A DNA stretch of 64,000 nt, from the NCBI RefSeq assembly GCF_020382885.2, contig NC_058499.1, forward strand, positions 17,717,872-17,781,871, given 5' to 3'. How positions within the stretch are numbered: the first letter of the stretch is position 1; the number at the start of each line of letters is the position of its first letter. The DNA is from Scatophagus argus (lineage: Eukaryota > Chordata > Actinopteri > Scatophagidae). A program made the translations under genes and the position numbers. Below are positions 55,101-64,000 of the stretch, in pieces. The notes beneath the pieces were generated by a model that was not told the DNA's origin, searched no databases, and was given only the letters and a program-made list of their open reading frames with translations.

Positions 55101-56899
55101 TCTTTTTATTTTCTAAATGGTCCTCTTCTGGCATCGTGTTGAGAGAGCTGGCTGTAATGCCCCACATACACACCCGCAAATTACTCCTGCCAGGAACTGA
55201 ACTATCTCCTCCAGTACTAATATGTCATTGGCTGCCTCCTCTTCTGCAAGAAAGGGAGGCAGCCAAGACAACAAATCTCCCTAGGGCTTCAAGTGCCAGG
55301 GGACATGGTCATGCTGAGATGGCTGATTAGCTCTAGTCAGGGATAAATCCCCATGAGATTGTGGTGAGGTGGGAGCATAGACAGTTAGGAACAGAAACAG
55401 TTAAAGAGAGGAAGAAACAAGTGATATGCACTGCTTACAGATGTGGAGCTGGCAAAAGGCCCCAGGTTTGATCTGTTTAACTATGTGTTGTTACTCATCT
55501 AATCATCCTTTCCTTGCCAGGTCACCTTTCTCTTTCCTCCTGCAGTGATGGTGGTAATTAAAGTGATTGTTTCAGCCTGTCTCACCTAGAAAAAAAGTCT
55601 GCCATGTAAAGTCAGTGCTGAATCGTACTTCTACCTTGTCATGTTTCTTAACCACAGATGCCTAAATGATGTGTGTAATTACTCCTATCAACTCCAATGA
55701 CACACAACTGACACAGCTGCAGCACTGAGAGCACACGCATACCTGCATATTGACCGAGTCTCTAAGGAAGGAGGTTTGGCCGTGTGCCTTTGTTCCATTC
55801 ACGGAAAAAAAAAAAAAAGAAAAAAAGAAAAAAAGCATTGAGAGAACCATCTGTGTCTGTCAGACTCTCAAACTTACTTCATGTTGCGTAAATCTGACGT
55901 AACCTCATTAGAATGCCTTCCATCTTTTGATCCTTGATAAACCAAAACTTCACCTTCAGACAGCAGTGACACAGTGGCTTCAGAGGTAAACAGTGCGTGA
56001 CCCAAAGATCAGAGGGTGAAACACATTTTGCAAGAAACTAAACCCTGACGTGAAAAATGACTTAATATTTGGATAATTAGTCACTGTTGATACCAGATAA
56101 ATGCATCATTCCTCACCAATAGTCTCCTCCAGCCATGCACTTCTCATAGATGGGCCCATCCAGTTCTTTGGCATCAGGAAAGATGGTCTCGTGGTGGATG
56201 ATGATGGTTTTGATGATCTCGTTAACGTGGGCCTGGCAGGAGACCTGGTCCTGGCTGTCTGGTGTGGGCATGAGCGTGGGGCCGAAGCATATGGCCAGGT
56301 TGTATGGGTCCATCATGTTCTCGTCGCTGTACTGGGAGAGGCTGGAGAGAGGAGGGTGGATTTAGGACAAGACAGATGGAGACAAAGAGACCAAGAAAAG
56401 TCTGAATGAGAAGGGAACACAACTCTAGGGGGACAGTATTTCAGACTTTTCAAGGGGAAATTCTAATGAATCAGTTAGTGCCTATAAACTTACTGGTTGA
56501 GGAAGGCGAAGAGGTAGCGCATGACGATGAGCACTGATCTGGGGATAGTCAGGAGGATCTTACGGATGTACAGCGCTCTCTCATACAGGTTCTCTATTCC
56601 TAAAGCAGCAAAAGAAAAGGAGGACAGGGAGGATAAGACATTATACTGTGAAATTGTGGAATACGAGATGAATTAAGACATCTGACTGCATTGTTTCCAT
56701 TTTTTCATGTCTGCTGGATGTCAAATTGAAAACCTGTACATTTACTCTCATCTATCTGACAACATCCACATATTGATTATCACCACTCCACATCTCAACA
56801 TACAACAAGGGCATATTGAAGCTGCGCCAATTACTTGTCAGAATTACTACAAGTCCCTGGAGGACCAGCACAGATTTACTAAGGCTGTGATATGTAAAA

Positions 56900-56933
<34 letters not shown>

Positions 56934-59900
56934 GAGGATGCAGGAAATTGACTGTGGTGGTGACCTTCAGCTCAGTCTGTGATTCTCTGCTGATACCACA
57001 GAGGAGGAGGACGAGAAGGAAGTCAGCACTCTTCGATAACACTTAACAACAAGGACACAAAAGTAGTTTTTCCTGCTCTGGATGAAAACAACTTCTCTCT
57101 AAAACCATTTGGTCTAATTGTTGATTCCTCCTCTCATTTTTTCTGCCTTGCTGAAATGACCAACAAAGGAGCAAGTTTTCTCAATAAACATATTTACTGC
57201 AGGACCAGTATCATAACTTTAAACAGAAGCAAAGCAATTAAAATGTTCCTCATATTGTGCTATATCAACATCCAGATAAAGATAATCTTCATGTCTTTTA
57301 CTACTATCTCATTTGTTTTGCTGTGGCACTTGAAGCAGCCTATTTCACTGGGCTGAGCAGAGGCTCTACTGCTTGCTAAAAATAGCCCTGTCACCCTCCA
57401 GCCACTTTGTGCCATCTGGGATTCTTGTGATGTATTTCATTTTTCATGAATACCTAACAAGGATTCTGCAGGGCTCCTGAGCACTACAGCAGCTACTATT
57501 TAAAGATCCACTCAAAGGTACGCTTACACATCACCTACAAACACATTCGTGAGCGCACCTACGCAAAACATCTCTGCTGCCAAAATGAGAGCTATCAGTT
57601 GCTGCAGTATGCTGCTGTAATGAAAAAAAAACAAAACACCACAGTAAACTGAGAGTAGGTAAATGTAAAAGTGATCTCAGTGCTGCTCTGAGCTGCTCCG
57701 TACGGAAAGAGCAGAGGGTTTTTAAACACAGAGCCTGCTGGGTGTTCGGCCCACGCTGCAATCACTGGCATATTGAGCTGGGGAATGTAAACAGGGAATC
57801 CCCATCACTCATCCTGCACAAATGTGTAAAAGTACACCCAGGAAACACACACACACACACACACTCAAACATAAAAACACACAAGCAGACACTGCACACA
57901 CACAGCTGCACGAGGCATTACAGCAACTGTTCTTTAACAGAACTAAAAGTTCCCCATGTAAAGCCTTAAAATATCAAAACAAGCCACACAAAGAGCTGAC
58001 CGACAGTGAACTGACTTGCAGCAAAGTGACAAAGTGACTATTCTTAGGAGGACTTCAGTGTAAAGTCAGCTCTGTGGACATTTAACACTCGTTCTGTAAG
58101 CAAGGCCAGCTTTGTGCCACTTACGACAAGATAATAATCCTTCTCAGTACTCAGCTAAATACCACAGTGCAGTATCAACACAAAGTGTCAAAGAGAAAAA
58201 GACGTCAGTGCCATTCTGCTGATGAAATACCAGACGGTTAATTGTACCGTTTCATCTGGGGAGCATAGACTGTGTAAAACTATCACAGATACTAAAGCCC
58301 CATTGAGAAGACTTAAGACGGTGCTTCAACCAGGTGACCTGATGCTCTGATGAGTCTCTGGGGACTACGTTTATTGTTAATTATAATTAAAAGTACACAT
58401 TTTTCTTTGCTATAATATTATACAGGATTTTTACAGTTTCTAACTTTCCCACACAGCAAAGTACAGACCAGCACAAGTCATTATAAACATTGCTCACTGA
58501 ATGGTAAAACAGTGAATAAAAAAGGAAGAAGAGTGAAGTGCAAAACACTAAAGGATGACAGGTAAAACTGTGCTCCACAAAAGCTAGACAGATTTTGGAA
58601 AAACATACTTTTACATATGCTATACACTGCAAGTAACAACCGTCCAAGTGAGATCAATTTGCCTTTTGAATGAAGAAAAAAAATCTTTTGACACTGGTAA
58701 AAATAAAGATTCAACAGAAAAGCAACGAGCTGTTACACCACGATGAGCAACAAAGATATGCAATGCAGAATAACCTCACTGAATGTCAAATGTGTATGTT
58801 CTTACTGATGCAGGCCAGCAGATCACTGAACCTCTCTTTGGGAAAGAGAGGATTCTCCAGACCACGGAAGTAAAGTTTGAGAACTCCAGCCACCGAATTG
58901 ATGTCATGATTATTTTCATCGTCCGTCAGAGGGTCGTTTCCTGAGACAGAGACAAGTGAGCAGCTCCTTAATGCACATGATTTTAAGTGAATCATACCTG
59001 ATTAAAAACGTCCACTGGCAAAATATGATCAAGACAATGGGGATTATTTCCCAACTGTTTGGATCTGATAGCAATGAAGCAAAGGGCAGTTTTAGATCCA
59101 GTTTAAGATCCAGGTGATAATGTGAAGTATATCTAGTTAAACAGACATCATGTACCTCTTTCAAAAGAGTTCTTGATGTCATTAACTTCCAGCTGCGATC
59201 CAGATACACGAAATATCCCCTGATGCTGGAGGCCTGCTCAGAGAAAGACAAAGACAGTGGTTTAGGAAGAGCATGGACACACTCAACATGCTCGCAAATA
59301 CACTCTGATGGCCACAGAAAGAAACTCCTTCACTCGGCAAATAAAGCCTATTTTAGTCGGAGGCACATCCTGTTCGTTAAGCCCCTTCACTTTTCTAATT
59401 AAGGATAATTAATGAGTCAAGGAGGTTGCAATCAAGCTTTACTTAAGTGTCTTCCAGCTGGGATTAGGACTTAATAAGGGGAGAGGTCAAGGGTCAGGAG
59501 GAAGCAAGATTAGTCTGCTGTGTCTCTTTTGGGTTTCTCTTTGTACATCATCATAAACGCTATGGACGAGCCTTACAAACTACGAGACGACTCTTGCATT
59601 TTAAATGCTTAAGAGTTTACATTCCTTTTCAGTCAAGTTTAAAACCACATTTGTAACTCATTACTTGTGCCAGGCTAAGCTGTCTGTCTGTTTGTTTCTT
59701 GCTATATTTGGGAATCTGGGTGGTAAAGGCTGTGCCCCTGTAAACAGGAAGGAATCTGCATTTTCCCATGACTGCAGCTGAAGTGGAACACAGCAAAACC
59801 CCAATGAAAAACGACGTACACGCCCCAACAATCAGCGCCTGGAAATCACTGAAGTGTCACTTTTCTCCAGTGTCAGATGGACTTGGAAGCGAAGAAAGTT

Positions 59901-62900
59901 GCAGTTGATTTGTGAGAGGAATTTATCAAAGAAAAATTAAATACAGTCATCAATGTATGGTTGCGTAAATCAAGTGAGATAAATATCTGAACACCACAAC
60001 AACAACCAACTCACCATACAAATTGATGTAGCGAATGCAGCTCTCAACCACACGGGGGATAGCTTGTCCAGAGTCCTTTGAAGGTAAAATAAACAAAGAC
60101 ACACAAATTTCAGATAATGTACAATTTGCTGTTTTTACTACACGAAGAGCTAGAGCCCGACAGATATTGTAATTCTGAAAGCACTATCAGTATGAATAGT
60201 TAAACATTTTGGCTGTTCTTGGTTTTTCATTCTGTGATGAAAATATATCAAAATATAAATATATAGATATATATAGAGAGAATGAAATATAATGGCGAAT
60301 GGCGTCATCTGCCTGCTGGTGTATCGGTCGGGCTCTGACAGTTACTTACTGTTAGCAGTGAGGTTAAAAGTATATAAACATGCATGCCCAGTGTAAGTAG
60401 AGTCAGCAAGTCCTGATATAAAGTGAGGGTTACCTTTGAGATCTTACTGAGACAGACTGAGCTGGCTTCCCAAGCTGTTTGACTGTTCATGCCGTGTCTC
60501 CCATAAAAGTTCAGATTACAAAAAATGCACAAAATGCACAAAAAGACAAGCTCCAACAACGAGCATGTACAAACCTGCTGTCCAACACATGTCAATTGGC
60601 CTCCAGTGTTGCTAAATATACTTTATGACTTGTTATGTTGGCAATCAAGTGCCTGCGTTTAAATCAACAGAACTTATCTAAAGAGCCAAACACTTGACGT
60701 GGAGCTGAGGGCAGAAGCGTTGAGATGAGAAGAGCAGCGCTGTCTCCTTCAGAGAAAACACATTCCTCTCACGCACTCACACTGCGCTCTCAGTGTCAGC
60801 CACTCCTGCAGCTTGGTGCCGGACAGGGTTACGGTACATGTTTTTAATGATACAGTGGATCTGTTTACAGCCCTCAGGGGTATACACACAGTCCAAACAC
60901 AGTGACCATGCCAAAATCGACCATCTATTGTTGGAGTGAGCCATGAGTGTTGAGGCACTGGTCTGGTGCAGCACGATTATGTAACACTATCCCTTTGGTT
61001 ATGTGAGACTGGGGATGACTGCTTTATACTGTATCACATAAATTCAGTACCAATTTTGAAGTTGGAGAGGGTTCATGCTGGGAATTTTACAACTGAACCT
61101 ACAAGTACAACTTGCTGCAACATCTCTGTTGCAAAGGGAAAACATTCAATTCAGTCTGTCTCAGTTGACTCACAAAGTCAGGTGTGAATACAAGATATAG
61201 ACAAAATCAACATGAGGAAAAAAAAAACAAAACTGTGCAGGGCAGGTAAAGGAAATGAGTGCAGCCAAGCAGCATGGGCCCCCCCAAGACGCTTCAGGAT
61301 GTCTACCTGATGTCGAGCGTGTGAGTTCCGTCGTCCGCGGCTACAGAAAAAGTGCCGCGAGAGCCAGAGATGGACATAGAGGGACAGAAAGAGAGAGAAA
61401 AGGCAAGACCCAGATTAGGACCACAGCAGCTGCCCACCAAAGCTTTGCCAAGAGCACACCCCCAATTCCACTCTGTGCTGGCATCAAACCCAAAAGTAAA
61501 CCAGGGAACTGGACAGGACACCAGTGAGAGGCAGTGAAGAGGCCCGGAGGAGGGAGGCAGCAACACCTTGTCAGTCTGGAATCTGCTCCCTGGCTGCCAT
61601 TTATCCTACTGTTTTTCACTGGCCTCTGCGCTCGCTCTGGAGGAGAAGAAGGAGGAGGAGGAGAGAGTACCTCTGCCAGAGCAGCTCAGTGATGCCAGGT
61701 CAGCAGTGAGTCAGGGGTGCTGACGGAGGGAGACAAACATTTATCCCTCCAACTGCTGCTCCTCTCCTACTGCAGCCCTCCAGATCCATCAGTGCCTCTT
61801 TACATCTCAGACCACCAGAGCTCACTGACTCATGAGGAAGGTTTCCAGAATCCATCTTAGCATAAAGATGCGGTTGCTTTTTTAATTTTGTTTGTTTTTT
61901 TTTGTAAAATATAAATCAAAGCTAAGATGCTTTGGGGGAACCCACCAAAATGGCCAGGAAGCCAGAGGAAGACAGAAAGTAGATAGGAGGAGCAACATCA
62001 AGCGGACAGACGGGTAATCAGTACCTTGATAAATGACTCCAAATTGCCATTAAATAACCTAACATTAAAAACAGAGCGGGGTCTAGCCCGCCGGGTGCCA
62101 GTGTTGGTTTTGAGATTCCTAGAATACAAAGAATGCAACAGAATAAGTACAGTTTTCCTTTCAGAGTGGTTTATCTATTCTCCAATAACCTTTATGTCCT
62201 TAAAAAACTTCAAAGCTGAAGTTGAGGCTGACTAAGCTTTAAAACCCTTTGGCGCAAGATGATGGACAGGTGAATGAGGGCATTTTCAGCCACTGCTGAA
62301 ACCCATGAATGAACTTTTCCTTTATAATCCCGTCTTTTCTTTGTCCACAAGATATCACAGGCCAGTGAAATATCAGTCCTGCTGGGAACGTCGTGTGTGT
62401 CAGCATCCACCTTGTGACACGCCCTGCAGGGGATTTGCCTCTCTTAGTTTGCATGGTTGTGTGACTTAATGCAGTTTGGCTCTCCATTTCACCACCTCTC
62501 ACTCTCTTTAAAGGTCTGACATAAGGTACTGCTGGAAGTGAGGAGCATAGTAACCCATAAACACAATACCAGGTTGGGCTTAAAAACATGGCAGGCCGGC
62601 ACATCTGCTGCATGCTCTTCAGAGGCTATTTTTGACCTGAGCCTATGTACAAACTCCTCTGCTTGCATGGTCGCAGAGGACTTCACATGAGACTTTCCTG
62701 AGGCAAACTGTCCTCGCCTTCTTGAGCCGCAACACGTCACAAATGTTTCTGTCACTGTAGAAAGGAAAGCGGTCTGAATGTGCATCTTGAACATTCACAG
62801 GTCCTAAAGTACAAGTGCGTGCTTTACCTTGTGGTCATGTAGTCAGCTCTGTGGCCTGTGGGCAAAGAGAATAAAGAGAAGAGAGGAGAGGTTAGATGTG

Positions 62901-63045
62901 TGGACATGCCAGGACCTGTCTCTGAGGTCCCTGTGGTGCATTTTGAATATGTTTAGTGAAGCATTTGAAGCCATCTGCCATCTGTCCACAACCACTGGCC
63001 TCTTGAGCAGCACAAACAAAACCTGTGCACACACCTATGCACGCG

Positions 63046-63088
<43 letters not shown>

Positions 63089-64000
63089 CTTGCAGAGACT
63101 TCAACAGCTCTTTAGCTACATTCTGATTATAGTACAAACAAACATCTACCAGGCACACAGACACACTAATCATTATAGTAATACACAGAGCTGCAAGTTT
63201 GGACAGGCAGAGTAAGATTAAGCACAAAATTGTTTCCAAATGGTTTTGGAGAACAGGAGTAGTTGTGAATGTGTGGCCATCTGTTCCCATGAACATGATC
63301 TGACCTGTCTGTGTGTCTCATACTGCACTTCAGTTCATTCACAACAATATGATACAGGAGTACGTGGGAGAAGCAGGAGGCTTTTCTCTTCCTCGTTAGC
63401 ACATGGCTCCATTACTCCTTAAGTGGACAGTTTGAGTGAGACCACCAGGAGTGCTGCTCAGACCTGACAGACACTGGATTGAAGGTAGATTAGCTGAAGC
63501 CTGGAGGGAATCCCGCCAATGCAGAACAAGGAGAGAATGACGGTAATGACCGCCACCCCTCTAATACATGGCGGTCCATTAAATTGGGAGAAAATCAATC
63601 ACTAAGACGGATAATACAAATTCACAATCTCCCTCAGCTCTGGCTTGGCTGACTAAAACCCAGATTACCATCTAGGAGCTTTGACTTGTGGAAAAAGCAG
63701 GCAAACAATGGGATGTTTGCCACAAAAAAGCCTAAAAATTCTCCAAAAATAATAAAATAATTCAGTGACCAATTATTAGTTATGTTCAGTGTTTGGACGG
63801 CTAAAATATGTCCTCATTTTGGCTGGAGTGGATTTGACATGGACAGGTGAAAATCGAGAGCAAGTGCTCCTCAGAGTGTAACAGGAACAGTGGGCACTAT
63901 AAGAGAAGAAAGTAAAAGTAAAGGAATCGTGACTGTACCTTCACCAAGTGTCCTCTTCAGCAGGTCATGTTTGGCTTGAAGTTTGGAGATGAGATTACTG
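43163..64000 (-). CDS. srgap3: SLIT-ROBO Rho GTPase-activating protein 3, 3' portion (partial)
   Basis: srGAP proteins couple an F-BAR domain to Rac/Rho GAP activity downstream of Slit-Robo and shape neuronal protrusions. Exons seen: 64000-63939 (open to the right), 62855-62828 (28 nt), 60075-60015, 59233-59156, 58940-58806, 56599-56494, 56341-56117, 54807-54728, 49995-49815, 48113-47976, 44782-44413, 43567-43163. The RhoGAP domain runs from [12 protein letters not shown] through [20 protein letters not shown] (arginine finger in GIFRVSG) to [19 protein letters not shown]3 is [20 protein letters not shown]...HQYIVVQD. The tail has [50 protein letters not shown] and ends [25 protein letters not shown] and the tail match SRGAP3 better than SRGAP1 or SRGAP2. 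The F-BAR part lies outside. An exon expected between 60076 and 62827 (phase 2 to 0) was not found with confidence. Confidence 0.9.
44783..47975 (-). other. srgap3 intron without other genes
   Basis: About 3.2 kb between the SH3-proximal exon and the Ser-rich tail exon. It has a GT-rich run near 47404-47420 and scattered poly-A. Phase matches across it (acc ag|g cac), so no intermediate exon is required. No other feature seen. Confidence 0.5.
49996..54727 (-). other. srgap3 intron containing a SINE and simple repeats
   Basis: About 4.7 kb. It has a GAT run at about 52030-52046, a TA run at about 52096-52113 and a tRNA-derived SINE at 53911-54257. Phase is kept directly across the intron (gat g|ag ggc), so no missing exon is implied. 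Confidence 0.5.
53911..54257 (+). mobile_element. tRNA-derived SINE in srgap3 intron
   Basis: The head gggggcagccgtggaggttg gagaagcggct is followed by ggttcgattcc at 53962-53972, a good RNA polymerase III B box. Further on come cccttgagcaaggcacttaa and tcactgcatgtaatttg, phrases common in fish SINEs, and a simple tail around caataaagttgattcttttt. It is inserted on the strand opposite to srgap3, next to a poly-A tract (53895-53909). Confidence 0.75.
56904..56932. repeat. GT dinucleotide microsatellite
   Basis: Uninterrupted GT run in the srgap3 intron between the exons at 56494-56599 and 58806-58940. A CA run of similar kind lies at about 57847-57863. Confidence 0.9.
63041..63087. repeat. Alternating purine-pyrimidine tract (CG/CA microsatellite)
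   Basis: gcacgcgcacgcgcgcgcac followed by a long CA run. The mixture of CG and CA steps is the classic pattern for left-handed Z-DNA. It lies about 190 bases upstream (minus strand) of the srgap3 28-nt exon. Confidence 0.85.

Noticed and set aside
62239-62613. Minus-strand 124-codon frame in an srgap3 intron as a candidate missing exon
   Set aside because: No similarity to srGAP linkers and no pair of splice sites with the needed phases.
62829-63215. A 128-codon plus-strand frame ending in a CA microsatellite
   Set aside because: The His-Thr repeats come from the CA run, and the rest is opposite the srgap3 microexon and intron.

Overview
This is vertebrate nuclear DNA, almost certainly from a spiny-rayed teleost. 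The genes have many short exons and compact GT-AG introns. Protein reading frames match fish and human orthologues closely, and the spacers carry repeats of the kind abundant in percomorph fish: a TA-flanked miniature transposon, a tRNA-derived SINE, retroelement tails ending in ATGGATGG, and a short element with TGGTGGAA-type ends. No bacterial, plasmid or phage feature is present. All exon coordinates were placed by eye from reading frame, splice sites and phase; the exon lengths of every complete model add up to a multiple of three.

Layout, left to right. The 5' part of rab19 (minus; its last exon lies outside), ccdc34 (minus, 3127-5416), slc15a5 (plus, 7914-12067), two tandem TRIM genes with RING, B-boxes and PRY/SPRY (minus, 13057-15848 and 17701-20014), tmem17 (plus, 20529-21922), a cytosolic carboxypeptidase best called agbl2 (minus, 22548-30250), parp12 (minus, 31806-36332), ccdc113/cfap263 (plus, 36846-40141), and the 3' part of srgap3 (minus, stop at 43163, running past the right edge).

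Two functional themes are interleaved. Five genes act at cilia, sperm flagella or their microtubules: rab19, ccdc34, tmem17, agbl2 and ccdc113. Three are of antiviral or interferon type: both TRIMs and parp12. The promoter regions fit this. A perfect ISRE core lies 97 bp upstream of the parp12 start, a consensus RFX X-box lies 32 bp upstream of the ccdc113 start in the same 513-bp divergent intergenic region, and an ISRE-like GAAAGTGAAA lies about 20 bp upstream of the second TRIM start, which is divergent with tmem17.

I did not find a convincing wholly new system. The best leads are the ISRE/X-box divergent promoter, a decayed duplicate of the slc15a5 start region inside its own intron 2, two GC-AG introns, a 9-nt microexon candidate in agbl2, a 28-nt microexon with an unplaced neighbouring exon in srgap3, and a near-perfect 74-bp hairpin between the TRIM genes.
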